Part shown: positions 36,140 through 47,943 of the stretch, in pieces
Position numbering within the stretch: position 1 is the stretch's first letter
How the letters are laid out: each line of letters begins with the position of its first letter
Source of the DNA: Euclidia mi
Taxonomy: Eukaryota > Arthropoda > Insecta > Lepidoptera > Erebidae
Direction of reading: 5' to 3'
Assembly: GCA_944739405.2 (NCBI GenBank)
Contig: OX123182.2
Coordinates: forward strand, 67,025,183 to 67,089,182
DNA length: 64,000 nt
Program-made: the position numbers and the translations under genes
The notes under the pieces: generated by a model
The model's input: the letters and a program-made list of their open reading frames with translations, nothing else
Told to the model about the DNA's origin: nothing
The model's database searches: none

Positions 36140-36541
36140 TACGTGTTATACATGCATACATACGCCTGTTTCCCGGAGGGGTAGGCAGAGACAACGCAAC
36201 GCCATTTGCAACGATCCTGACATACCTCTCTTGCTTCATTCATTCCCATCAAGTTTCTCACGCATGCTCTTCTGTTAAGGGTACTTCTAACCGGTCCTTT
36301 TTTCAGGATACCACCAATCTGGTCAGAGAACGTCCGCCTAGGTCTTCCCCTTTGTCATGTCCCATTCACGCTTGCTTTATATATCTTCTTTGTCAGTCTA
36401 TCGTCATCTATGCTCACCATGTGCCGAAACCATCTTAACATGCTTTTGTCAATGCTTGTCACTACATCTTCTTTTACCCCACAAAACTCTCTTATCACAC
36501 AATTATATACATAAACTTTAATAATAATATTAGTGTATAAC
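36140..36541 (-). mobile_element. RTE-like LINE 3' end in the right arm
   Basis: On the minus strand it encodes SMLRWFRHMVSIDDDRLTKK, then (with frame breaks) a RSTLNRRACVRNLMG block. It ends CTGCCTACCCCTCCGGGAAA, CAGGCGTA and TATG repeats. It is longer than the copies at 18,137 and 25,224. The left arm has an empty site. Confidence 0.75.
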
Positions 36542-36542
36542 A

Positions 36543-36543
36543 C

Positions 36544-36613
<70 letters not shown>
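36543..36613. repeat. TA microsatellite with inverted flanks
   Basis: About 35 TA units. Flanking ACGTGTTA/TAACACGT and AAACTTTAATA/TATTAAAGTTT words are inverted, making a larger cruciform-prone palindrome at about 36,508-36,641. Confidence 0.9.
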
Positions 36614-37664
36614 GTGTTATTAAAGTTTATGTATTATTTTGCAATCATAAAATATTGATAAAGCTGTCTGGTCAGGTAAGATTACTAATTATATTCTTAT
36701 CTAAACTTCTGATCATGAATATACTCATGTAACGATGGTGACTATACAAGTGTTTTTAATTTCCTTCATAAACAGTTAGGTACTTGAAATACACGGCTGG
36801 CGTAACTGAGGCTCTGCCGATACCTGTAGATTTATAAGGATGACAAAATGTTGTCTTACAATATTATACACAATTCCGGAATAGATTTTAAATTGCGAAA
36901 CTGATACGAATGTCATAAAATATTTCACTATGGCCACAAACATGCAGAAAGAGTCCCTTCAGATTGTTTCTTGACATCTGCGAACTCAGTGGTGCGACGA
37001 GAGATATATTATCGGTGTTACCGATCATTTTACTGAAAGAGATTTAAGCTTATAGATATTACAAACTATGTAAACAATTCCAACTCACAAAAACACCTCG
37101 TAATTTGTAATAAAAACATATATTTGAGGGACCATGAATATTTAATTTTCGTTAAATATGCTGAAAGCAGAGTAAAATTATCTGTAACTGAGTTTGAAAT
37201 ATTTCCCCGAACACAAGCTTATGGAAAGCTTGGATTCGGGGAAAGGCTAAGTAAAAAAAACAATCTGTTTTATAAACTTACGTTCATGTTTATTTTGTTC
37301 ATGTTGTTATTTACTTTGGATTAATCACAACCATTTTACCCGTTTGTATTATATTTATTACATTTTACCATTATTATACATACATATACATATTACATTC
37401 AGTTAGGTCATGTACTTTAACATCATTAGGTTCAGATTTTTTTATTAGACCAAGCCATGGTGGAGCAGCACTTGCAATGCGCACTGTGCTAGATTCGCGT
37501 AGCGCTGCCTCAAAGGGAGGTTGAGGACACCGTGGTGGTTTTTAGAGCGTAGGCCGAACTTATTTCGGGAGTTGTACATACTTCCGCAACCAAGCTCTCA
37601 TTAAACTTTGCTTTATTCTGGTATGGGAAATAAAAAAACTTTACCGAATACGTGGAAATATTCG

Positions 37665-37742
37665 TGCAGCGCACCATATTTCGAACCTGATACCCTCTGC
37701 GGGAAAGCCTGTCGCTCTCCCAAATAAGCTATCGGTGCGCCT
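37665..37742 (-). mobile_element. tRNA-like insert (SINE head or tRNA pseudogene) in the right arm
   Basis: On the minus strand GCGCACC at the start can pair with GGTGCGC at the end. GATAGC..GGGAGAGCG resembles a D-arm and GGTTCGAA a T-loop. The left-arm counterpart (near 2,085) lacks it. The stems are imperfect and there is no evidence of a working tRNA. Confidence 0.55.
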
Positions 37743-39387
37743 GATCGAGATACGAAAACAAATTAAAACTGAAATTCACTAACTAAGCAACACCAATCAA
37801 TTTACGCTAATATCATTTGTAACAGACAATGAATACGACCGTCTTACAATGCGACCCCAGTGTTCACTTATTGAGGAAAATAAACCAAATAATAACAACA
37901 AAAGACTATTGTGCGCCATCATTTTGGAAATATTTTGGGAGTTACAATGTTTTTAGACATATTTTTAAAGCTATGTTATAACTGTACGATAGACCATTTA
38001 AGGTATGATAAAAATTCTGCTTGTAATATACTTATTTAAGAATATCATATTATTGTACAACATGACAGAAATATAACACATCAACTCAGCATGAAAATCT
38101 CACAGCCTTCGCAAGGACTCTAATACACATTGATTTTCCGTGTAATTACATAATGATAAAAAATAACATCCAATTGAATAGAGCAGACACCCATAGGTAC
38201 AATAGCAACTAAAACTGCAGGGAAATCATATATCTATAGAGCACCTGTATATATTGCACCTGTTTAATGGGATGATTTAATTGATTCAATTAATTATTCG
38301 CCTTTGGCGTACAAATATTAGGTTTAATCATTTTATGCATTTCATATCAGCTGCGTAAAATGGTTAAAATCGTTCCTAGGTAAAGTGTTTAAATATATGA
38401 TAACAATACAAAGAGAAAATAGCTACATAAACCCTATGTTTTGTGTTTAGTCAATGTATATGCCGCTGAAACGTTATCACAGACAGCAGTTATGGGGCCG
38501 ACCGTACTGAATGGTCGTCAGCTTAGCGTAAGAATTCCATTTTGGAAGGCTCGTAAATCCGGCCAGTGCCAAATTTATATTCGGCATTTCATGCACATAT
38601 TCAATTCTGCGATGCGAGGTTCGAACCGATCGACATCTGAATAATCACATGTCAGGGCAAATTTGCCCGCACTGGACGCAAAGGGGTAATCCTCGGGTTT
38701 TTGCCATCCATAACACGAACATAATTAGTATTCATTACAGAATTGTATTTATCACGAACGTTTCCACTTCGCCAGCAATATAAAAACAAGGGGTTTTTAC
38801 CGGCTGACAAAGGATATGGAAATGTGTGGGCCGTCCGGATTGTTCGGGATTATAATCCTTGAAAGATTTCCAGTAAAAGCGGGGGATGAATTTGATTTGT
38901 TTTCTGAGTATTTTTATTGTGGTGACGTACATCATTTTCGGTATCTGCTACAAGGAAAACAACTCAAATTATATCGAGTAGTGCGTAAATAGGATTCTTT
39001 TATTTGATTTAATAATTGATTCTTCTAGGCTTTTGCTGTGCGATATTCCAGGCTTTGACTGTTTCGAATACTGCACAAATTATTTTATTTATTAAACTGA
39101 ATATGCAAGCGTACTATACACAAAACTGCTGTTAAACATCACAAAGCAACACACAAAAACGTAATACACAAAAAGGCTACAAAAATTGCTAATATGATCA
39201 TAACTGTCTGTTTGGCGCGACGTCGTTGGGTAATTAGCAGGTACGCAAAATGCTCGTTTATGCTAAAACAAAGAAATGACCAAACAAACTTTCGCAGTTC
39301 GTTCCCTTCGTCATTACAGGGTGCAAAACTCCTCATTTATTGTACTTTTTTGTCACGTACTCATTTATGTTGCCAGTGGACAATATT

Positions 39388-40508
39388 TTTTTTTTTTTTT
39401 TTTTTATTGCTGCTAGTGGCAGACGAGCGAACGGCCCATCTGATGGTAAACGGTAACCGCTGCTCATGGACTTCGCTAATGTCAGGGTATACACAGCAAA
39501 GCCGCTGCCTACCGTGAAAGTAATGCTCTCTTTAAACCTCGTTTAAAGAAGGACAAGTCATAGTGCTCGGGAAACACCGCAGCAGGTAGTTCATTCCAGA
39601 GCCTACACGTACGTGGTAGAAAAGATCGCTGGAAGTGCACCGTACTAGATGAGAACGCTTCCAGGTAGTACGGGTGAACTCTACTGCGTCGGCGAGTGGT
39701 ACGTTGGTAGAAGGGTGACCCTGGTACCAAATTAAACAATTCTTCGGAGCACTCCCCGTGAAAGAGTCGGTAAAATACGCAGAGAGAACCAAAGTCTCTC
39801 CGCTGCTCCAGCGACTCTAGTCTAGCCGTGAGATCGGGATCATCGACGATTCGAACAGCTCGTCTCTGTAGGGAGTCAAGTGGATCAAGCTGATATTTTG
39901 GCGCTCCAGCCCAGAGATGTGAGCAGTACTCCACATGTGGCCGGACTTGCGATTTATAAAGCATAAGCCGTTGGCTTGGCGTGAAGTACCACTTAGCCCG
40001 GTTCAGCACTCCCAGCTTCTTGCTTGCCAATTTGGCTTTATCCTCCAAATGACTCCCAAATTGGACTTTGTTCGATATTTCGACGCCGAGGATCCCAATA
40101 TTCTCGGCAATATGCAGGGGTACTCCTTGAAACCGAGGCGCTATAACGAAAGGGTCCTTCTTCGCAGTGAACGCGCATACTTGTGTCTTAGTGGGGTTAA
40201 ATTAAACAAGGTTCTTTTCACCCCATTTGGAGGCGCGCCCTAGAGAGTCCTCGACTTCAGACACAAGTTGCAATCGTCTTTCCTGTACCTGGCTCCGAGG
40301 GACATTCTGGTGGCTGGTGTACCGCGCATCACCCGTACTGTCATCTGCATAGCAATGCATGTTCTCAATTGACAACAAGTCATTGATATGCAAGATGAAC
40401 AGCGTTGGGGAGAGCACCGAGCCTTGTGGGACGCCAGCGTTGATCGACTTCATTTCGGAGCAGCTGCCGTCTGCGACGACTTTAATACTCCGATCAGCCA
40501 GAAAGCTA
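39388..40508 (-). mobile_element. Jockey-type LINE, 5'-truncated, poly(A) tail
   Basis: The run of T at 39,388-39,407 is the reversed poly(A) tail. Frame 40,453-40,202 holds motif B AGVPQGSVLSPTLFILHINDL and catalytic CYADDS. After a frameshift, frame 40,048-39,509 (179 codons) holds GVLNRAKWYF, LYKSQVRPHVEYCSHLW, LQRRAVRIVDDP and RTCRLWNELPAAVF, the thumb and C-terminus of Jockey-clade RT. Sequence before motif B is missing. The left arm (near 445-490) has an empty site, so it postdates the duplication. Confidence 0.88.
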
Positions 40509-40989
40509 AAATATACAGGTGATGGCGGGGACTTATTTTTTCATCAGTCAAACGGTCACAAGCGCTGTCCGATGAAGATAAGGCTAGAAAGGCAAATAAT
40601 TCGCTACTGTTACAATATTAACAAGGATTACTATAAAATATCTTAATAAACTTCACTTCTACCTGAAATTGCCTGAAATTCAAGCTTGGCTGAAATTCAA
40701 GCAAACGGACATCTAAGCTTTTTACCTTGTACTCTGAATTTGCAATATCAGACGACGTACCGTTTCGTACTTACTACTTACTATGGGCGTGACTACACCA
40801 CACTGTCTTAATAGAGAGTCTAGGTTTACGATTTCATGCTTACTGTTATAATCTTAGTATTTATCAACTTTGATCATAACACAATATGTTGTTAAGTTAA
40901 GTGAGATAAAAGGGTTATATAAAAACAATTATACAGACCTACCTAAAACCTATTATAAAGATTTCTATTAAATAATAATATCTATTCAA

Positions 40990-42878
40990 GTAAAGAATCT
41001 TTTAATCAAAATTTTGTAATAATCTGACTAACTGAATATTTATTAATTGATATTTCCTTGTTTCGTCCACTGTTTGAGAGTTCACATTCTGGCTCTTTCG
41101 GTTTAAATATATTAATACTATAGTCTGCGACAGTACCTTGAACTTTCAGCTGTTCGGATTAAACATTGGAGAGACAAATGACACCCCAAAATATTATTTA
41201 ATCATAACTAAAATAAAAATATAAAACGTACGTGTTCATTTCTCCTTCCATCATGTCAAAGTGTAATAAATTAATTAAATTAGACATTTTTAAAAGCAGC
41301 AGCATAAGGAAAATAACCTGAAACAGATTCTTTCGCTGGAAAAGATCTCGCAAATATTCCGATAAAAGAGAGAATAGATTGCTTGGAAAGATGTTGCATA
41401 CTTTTTATATAGTTGGGTATTTTCAATACAGCGAACAAAAAGCTGTAGGAGATAGATAGCTCTAATCAATAAAATATAATCCTCAAAGCAGACATGAATA
41501 TGTAAGGAGAAAAAAATTATTATGAGAAAAAGATTATTATTAACAAAAATATCTTCTTGTTAATCATAACTAAATTACAAGCATTTCAGTATGATTTCAG
41601 TACATCATAAATCCGTTACGTAATGTAAATTGATAAGTCAATTAAATTTTACATTCACGTATATAAAGTAAAAGTCGCTGGTACCAGTTATTACATGCTT
41701 AAAACTCTTTAGTAAACCTACCTTCGAGCTGTCTCGTTACCTGAATCATTCATATGTTTGCGAGACTGGCAGACTGTGCCTTAGGCAATCTCCCTTTTGC
41801 AATATGTTTGCAGCATCACGCTGATATGTGTGCGTGTTGTTGCCTACGTGTAGATTTTAGAAAATAATTTTATACTGTTTTCCTTGTATAGATATGTGAT
41901 GTTGTATGTGATGATCTTGTATAATTTAATTTAACATTTTCAGGAATATACATTTTATGATTTGGTTTCAAATATGCACTCTTGGGCATTATGTACGTAG
42001 TTGCGCAAATGTGTAAACATATGCACCAAATGATACAGTCATATGTGAATAAAACTAAACGGTTTCTATGGCTTCTTATGTAGACTTGCACGCATAATCA
42101 AGCCTTCAGTAATCCCTAAATAGACTTCTATATGCATATTGCATACTCTTTCATATCATTGACGTCATAGACGCACTTCGTTCCACTCAATAAGTTACTA
42201 TCAATATGCAGTTCAGGATTGCCTCTCGGACAGGTATAAAATATCGAATATCGCGTTTGTAATTACAAACGAACAGTAGACACTTTTCCTGCCTCTGTTA
42301 AGATCGTCGCGTCGAATAAGCGACGTTCACAAGATCTAGGTGCTCGCTGCCTGGGACGAAGCCAATAACTCACCGAGATAAGCATTTTAAGAAATTTCAT
42401 AAATTCAGGGATTTGAATTTTTTTTCTTCTTACTTTATCTGCCCGACTTGCCATCGTTTATAGATTTTCTTGTGTTAGCTTCTGGTTTGTTTAAGTGACA
42501 TTAAAGCTTATGTTACTATTGTCTGTATATTTAATTATTTTGGTACCGAATATGTATTTACGAAATATTGAAAATTATGTAAATACTGAGTTATTGTTTT
42601 ATTATAGTCGTAGTTAGTCTGTCCTTGATTATATTTTGTAACATTTTAGTTTTTATGAAATATAAAAATGATAACTCTAAAACATGTTATGGTGCTATGT
42701 CAGGACTAATAAAGCCTAACATAGCTATGTAATTTTGTATGTCCATTTCTTACAATCTTGTCCAACAATCTTTTACTTCAAGCTCTATATTGTTAAATGA
42801 ATAACGTCTGATGTCTGAATTCGTCGTCTGAATTCAAAGCATTCAGTTACAGGACACCCGTCATTATTGTTGGGAGTA
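40990..42878. other. Non-coding, nothing recognised
   Basis: AT-rich. Short frames at 42,091-41,870 and 42,454-42,263 show no recognisable domain. Confidence 0.5.
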
Positions 42879-43112
42879 GTCATCATCATCAGCCTTAGTC
42901 ACAGTCCACTGCTGGACTAGGCATCTCTTTTGAAACGAGGATTTGGCCTACTATACCACGCTTGCCAAACGGGTTCGTATAGGGTTTGTATCAAGGTTTC
43001 CTTCTCTTACAGTGCTGTTCTATGCATAATATGCTCCCTCTGTCGGCTCTTACGACACCCATGGGATGATATGGGGTGGTGACAATCCGTATTCTCAATC
43101 CGTCACCACACG
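42879..43112 (-). mobile_element. SINE family A, copy 5
   Basis: Diverged minus-strand copy with CATCATCATCAGCC at the tail, CCCATGGGATGATATGGGG in the middle and CCGTCACCACACG at the start. Confidence 0.78.
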
Positions 43113-43237
43113 GAATAACTATAATATATTATTGATACCTAGTCTAAAATATCCATTATAGAAAAGCTCAGATTTTCTTTTAATATTTATTTAAGAGTCT
43201 CCCATAAAATAAGTTTCATATAACAGCCCGTTTATGT

Positions 43238-44629
43238 TCAAAGTCAAAGTCAAAGTCAAAGTTCTTTATTTGCCAGAATGTAGGTATACAGAGTATGATC
43301 TTATAATATAAAATGGCCCATTTACATTCTACCATTACATATGGTATGCAAATATTTGTATTAGTAGACATACACAAGTGATATTTTTATGTTAATTATT
43401 TTAAAACCTTAATTAAAACAACAAATTAATCTGAACTCCCGTAAATGATAATAATTGTGATACTAATTAATTAACAATGTCAAAGTAATAATACGTATGT
43501 CAGTTCGAAAGAAAAAAAAATATAATTTTAATATAATATGTATGTCAGTTCAAGATAAAGAAATAAATAGATAATTATATTATTCCACAATTATATTTTT
43601 AAATGTCAAAGCTTTTATTAACACATTTAAGCTTACATTTTCATTATAATCATAAGGTATATACCAATGTTATTCATTAATTTTCTTCTCCGTGATATGA
43701 CATATATTCGTTTAGATCATAAAAACATCTTTCTTTCAACCACTGCGTCAACTTTTTTTTAAACTCGGTCAAAGGCAAATCTTTAAAGATATTGGGTAAT
43801 TTGTTATATACCTTAATGGCATTTACGTACGAGTTCCTTTTATACAATTCGAGCTTGCATTGCGGTAAACATAATTTATGCTTATTTCTGGGAGCTACAT
43901 TTCTTTTCGTTACATCTTTAATCTTAATAAATAATTCCGGATGTCGTTGTACAAATATGCATAATTCTTTAATGTACATACAAGGTAATGGCAAAATGTT
44001 GTACTTTTTGAACAAGTGTTTACAACTGTCTGTATACCAGGCTCCACAGATTGCACGCACACATTTTTTTGCACTCTAAATGCTTTTATAATATCCACTG
44101 AATTTCCCCACAGTAAAAGAGCATATGAGAGTTCGGACGAAACGTATCCGTGATATTCACACAAAGCAGCTTCTGTGGATACTGCGACTCTTAATCTTTT
44201 TATAGCATAAACAAAGCGGTCGAGTTTGTCACAAACGTAATCTACGTGTGATTTCCAGTTGCAATTCTGATCCAACTTTATACCCAGAAATTTTGTACTT
44301 ACAACTTCTTCAATTATCGTATTATTATATTTAATATTTAACGTCAATGGTTTTCTTTTATATGTCTGGAATTGGATCATTTTTGTCTTATCTATATTCA
44401 TTTGTAAATTATTAGAATTTAACCAGTGTATTATATTTTCTATTGCTTTATTTATGTCTGCTTCATACGTATTGGCGTTTTCATTTTGTATAATAAGAGT
44501 TGTGTCATCAGCAAACAAGATTGTCTTATGGCAAACGGTATTTGGGAGATCATTAATGTACATAAGGAACAAGAATGGTCCCAATATACTGCCTTGAGGA
44601 ACTCCGAAATCATTTTGCTGATAGGCACT
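43238..44629 (-). mobile_element. Jockey/CR1-superfamily LINE, 3' part, interrupted by an LTR element
   Basis: Minus-strand RT from motif B (FGVPQGSILGPFLFLMYINDL) through catalytic FADDTT, WLNSNNLQMN and FLGIKLD, to the C-terminus, which continues after a frameshift in frame 44,060-43,677. It resembles the LINE in the tandem duplication (shared LPCMYIKEL / LPCIYILET region). The tail is TTTGAC repeats at 43,238-43,265. The ORF stops at 44,629, where an LTR element begins, and resumes at 49,255. Confidence 0.88.
44626..44629. repeat. Target-site duplication CACT, left copy
   Basis: Matches CACT at 49,255-49,258, directly outside the TG...CA ends of the LTR element. Confidence 0.75.
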
Positions 44630-45012
44630 TGTGACGTCGCTGTGACGTCGAGAGGACACCACTTCTCGGCCGCTTACACCTCCGCCCCCACCGCACTGCG
44701 AGCTCCTATAAAAGCGGACGCGTTGGCTTCGCGCTTCCCCTTTTCTGGCGGCTGCGAGACGAGCTAAGTCAACCAACTCTCCTGGACGAATCGGCAGCGG
44801 GATTCTCAACATCAATCTCTCCCATCGCCGAATCACGCAACCCTGTGTAATTTTGTATTAATTCCTAATTTTTTCGCTTGCTAAATGATGTCTAAAATTA
44901 ATTGAGTATTAAATCAATTTTTATTGTAACATTTAACCACGTTTCTCATTTAAACACACCCTAGTAGGGATATCGTAACAGTGGACACCTGAAAAGTCTT
45001 TTTTACGTTACA
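44630..45012 (+). mobile_element. LTR A: 5' LTR of a non-autonomous LTR element
   Basis: Starts TGTGACGTC and ends ACGTTACA, with canonical TG..CA and imperfect terminal inversion. It contains a GC-rich U3, a TATA box at 44,707-44,713 and an AT-rich 3' part. It is followed by a primer site. Near-identical sequence, same orientation, occurs at 48,897-49,254. Confidence 0.85.
44707..44713 (+). promoter_or_regulatory. TATA box in LTR A
   Basis: TATAAAA within CTCCTATAAAAGCGGACGCG, preceded by GC-rich sequence. It is conserved in LTR E at 48,949-48,955. It would place RNA start near 44,737. Confidence 0.6.
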
Positions 45013-45056
45013 GTGGCGCCCAACGTGGGGCGCCACTGTAACGTAAAAAAGACTTT
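44993..45056. repeat. Palindrome joining two LTRs head to head
   Basis: Perfect 29-base arms (44,993-45,021 and 45,028-45,056) flank 6 bases. The arms are the last bases of the LTR plus the start of the primer site, so two element ends meet in opposite orientation. Confidence 0.92.
45014..45030 (+). other. Primer-binding site next to LTR A
   Basis: TGGCGCCCAACGTGGGG lies one base after the LTR end, as in many insect LTR elements. I do not assign the tRNA. Confidence 0.75.
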
Positions 45057-45468
45057 AGACATCATTTAGCAAGCGAAAAAATTAGGAATTAATAAAAATT
45101 TACACAGGGTCGCGTGATTCGGCGATGGGAGAGATTGATGTTGAGAATCCCGCTGTCGGTTCGTCCAGGAGAGGTCACTTAACTCGTCTCGCCGCCAGAT
45201 GAAAAAGGCCGAACGCGGCCAGCGCTTCCATATTTATAGCCCGTTGCAGGGTGCGGGCGGCGGGGTCGACCGGGCCGAGTGATGCGTCAAGGATTGACGT
45301 CACAGAGAATCCCGCTGTCGGTTCGTCCAGGAGAGGTCACTTTACTCGTCTCGCCGCCAGATGAAAAAGGCCGAACGTGGCCAGCGCTTCCATATTTATA
45401 GCCCGTTGCAGGGCGCGGGTGGCGGGGTTGACCGGGCCGAGTGATGCGTCAAGGATTGACGTCACACA
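45037..45468 (-). mobile_element. LTR B: inverted LTR with duplicated promoter
   Basis: On the minus strand it begins TGTGACGTCAATCC at about 45,467 and ends ACGTTACA at 45,037. A block of about 100 bases present in the other LTRs (containing GTGGACACCTGAAA and CACCCTAGTAGGG) is deleted near 45,056. The U3 promoter region is duplicated in tandem. A polypurine tract precedes it on its own strand. Confidence 0.8.
45143..45466. repeat. Two tandem 162-bp copies of the LTR promoter region
   Basis: 45,143-45,304 and 45,305-45,466 differ by a few bases. On the minus strand each contains a CTATAAATATGG TATA-like site. Confidence 0.9.
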
Positions 45469-45478
45469 CTCCCCCCAT
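45469..45478 (-). other. Polypurine tract of LTR B
   Basis: On the minus strand AATGGGGGGAG immediately precedes the LTR start, the position of the plus-strand primer of LTR elements. Confidence 0.7.
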
Positions 45479-47800
45479 TAGGCCAGAATTTTCCCAGAGG
45501 GAAAATTCTGTGGCTGGTAGGCGGCAACTGCATTCAGGGACCCTGAAACAGATGAGTGGTAGTGGTGTCAGTAGGTTAAATATATTTGGGTACATGATTT
45601 AGCTGTAATTAGGAGTTAAAGATTTTTATACACTATTTGCAACCAAGTGTTAAGTTATTTTAGTGATTAGATCATTAGTGATGAGCATTAATCATTACAT
45701 TCTTAAACTTTGTAGTGAGTTAATTTAAGATCTTTTATATGGCAATCACCAAGAGAAACATATCTGATATTTATATAGTTATGTGAAAGTTGGATAGTTA
45801 TCAGATAGTTGGATAATTAGTTAGATAAATAACAGATTCTTTGTAACAATATTACATTTAATAAACTTTATTACAATTTATAACTGAAATATTTATTCAT
45901 TTTATGTTAGCATGTTTACATAAATCATTAACACAACACAATGCATTATCTTGTGAGCTTCGACTCGGAAACAAAAGAACCATTGTTGGCCTTCACAAGT
46001 AATTATGTAGGTAATTATAACTTCGCATACATATGCGTCTTACATTGTTGTTAATGACACTGTACCCAATCGTTTATAAACACATTTATGCTATAATAGA
46101 ATAAGATTTAATTATTTTATTCAGCTTTTAGGTTAAAATAGTTGATTGAGAAATACGAAAGGGTATTCTTAAACTTGTACATCAATTAATTCGCTTTAGT
46201 TATTAAAGTATATAAATTATTGATTTATGTATAAATACCCACATTAGTTATTTAAGTATTGAAATTATTTATTAATTTGTGTGTAAACAGCCACTTTAGT
46301 TATTTAATGAGGTATAAATATTATTTATTTGATTCATATGTAAATAGGCACTTATTTATTCAAGAAAAGAAGTTATTGATTCAATTTATGTGCAAATACC
46401 CACTTTAGTTAAAGTTAGTTTCAATTCAATTAAGTTTGATAAATTCAGTTAGATATAATAACATTTGCGTTAACACAAGAACACAATATAACCACTACTT
46501 AAACTGGTCTAGTAAAACCAGATGCATAGCATTTAGTAAAAAGGAAACAAGTTACATATTGACAATTAAGTAGTTTTCCGGCCGCCAGTGGCTTAATTTT
46601 ACCATTTATTTATCATTATATGTTTTATATATTTCAATAGAAACCAGACATTGAAAGAACAATCCTAGCGACACAAAACATTACAAAAAAAATATAATTC
46701 AATAATTGCGACGCAGGAATTTTATGTTTGAGTTCACAATGAACAGTAAATGCATAAATACATGCATTCTCAAATAACATACCGATAGGCAGTAACAGGG
46801 AGATAAAATCGAAGACCAAAAACAACGATTGTAGCAAAATAAAAATTTGACAAAACGAACAACTAATAATTCTACGATGATATTCGTATTTTTATACCAA
46901 ATAGACAAAGATTAAACTTTTTTATTATTGTTAGTGAGCAACCTGCATGTGACACGTGTACATTTTATTAATAAATGAACGCGGAATTCTAGCTAAACTC
47001 CTAGTATATAATACGCTAGCATCTTTAGGTACGTTCATTCTCAGCCAGTCCAACTAAGTTAGGTGCACGTGGTATAATAAAGATGCAACTTTCTTAGTAA
47101 GAAAGAAAAGAATAGATAATTTTAAAAGATAATCGCCGTAGTAGGTGGTAAAAGTATCAAATAATACCGACTATATAGAAATATATCGGCGTACAAAATC
47201 GCTAGCAGAAGGTTATAGTAGAAAATAGAAAGAAATGAAAAAGAGAAGGGTGTGAATTCGTTCCATAAGTCAGCCAAAGCAGATTATTAGCAATAATTAC
47301 CAGTAGCACTTAATTACCTTCGTGGCATTTAAAAAAGCTAATCGCGAAGCATACGATCAACGAAGGTGACCTTAGCACGTCGTTAGTGGACGTGAGGTCA
47401 TAAATCGCAATACAAAGAATGCAATCAAGGAATGTGACCTTAGCGCGTCTTTAGAGGACACGTGGCCGCAGTCGAACGATTATAACTCGTTACTTATGCG
47501 GTTGATACACAATAATTATCACACGCGGTAACAGAAATAGTTATAATATAAAAATGCTTACCATGCATAGTAAGACAAAATTTGTCTGTTGTGACCGGCT
47601 CAACACAAAACCGACCTTCCGAGCACAACAGAACAAAAAGAGAAAATGTCTATTGTGGCCGGCATAACACCACCGACTTTCCGTCCACAATAAAACAAGC
47701 AAAAAGAAACAATAAATGCCACTAAAATAATTACACACTGCTTTGGAACGATTTCACACATACACAAAAAAAAAAAAAAAAAAAAAACAATCTCTCCCAT
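45479..47800. other. Non-coding interior of the LTR element cluster
   Basis: No Gag or Pol motif on either strand. 45,480-45,570 in reverse matches 48,810-48,895, the conserved 3' internal end next to the LTR. Two diverged ~60-base repeats (GGTGACCTTAGCACGTCGTT and GTGACCTTAGCGCGTCTTT) lie near 47,365-47,470, and two GTTGTGACCGGC/TTGTGGCCGGC repeats near 47,585-47,700. A run of about 23 A ends at 47,787. Confidence 0.6.
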
Positions 47801-47802
47801 CG

Positions 47803-47943
47803 CCGCGTGGTTAAATGTTACAATAAAAATTGATTTACTTCTCAATTAATTTTAGACATCATTTAGCAAGCGAAAAAATTAGGAATTAATAAAAAATTAC
47901 ACAGGGTCGCGTGATTCGGCGATGGGAGAGATTGATGTTGAGA
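47803..47943 (-). mobile_element. LTR fragment C, inverted
   Basis: Contains ATTTAGCAAGCGAAAAAATT and the CGGCGATGGGAGAGATTGATG block, fused at 47,943 to fragment D. At its other end a short inverted LTR piece (CAATCTCTCCCATCGCCG) abuts it. Confidence 0.75.

Larger units (their letters stand above)
35478..40989. repeat. Right arm of the inverted repeat
   Basis: Reverse-complement counterpart of 1-5,226. It carries insertions absent from the left arm: an RTE 3' end, a TA microsatellite, a tRNA-like segment and a Jockey-type LINE. It also holds a private 22-base direct duplication at 35,719-35,762. Confidence 0.85.

Noticed and set aside
1..40989. The whole inverted-repeat structure as one giant DNA transposon with a transposase
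   Set aside because: No transposase motif is seen in the 30 kb between the arms, and the outer ends cannot be seen on the left.
43910..44836. A 308-codon minus-strand frame with a novel-looking Arg-rich N-terminus joined to a reverse transcriptase
   Set aside because: The first ~70 codons are the antisense of LTR A; the frame exists only because the LTR element inserted in the LINE. The same N-terminal peptide appears antisense to LTR E at 48,860-49,078.
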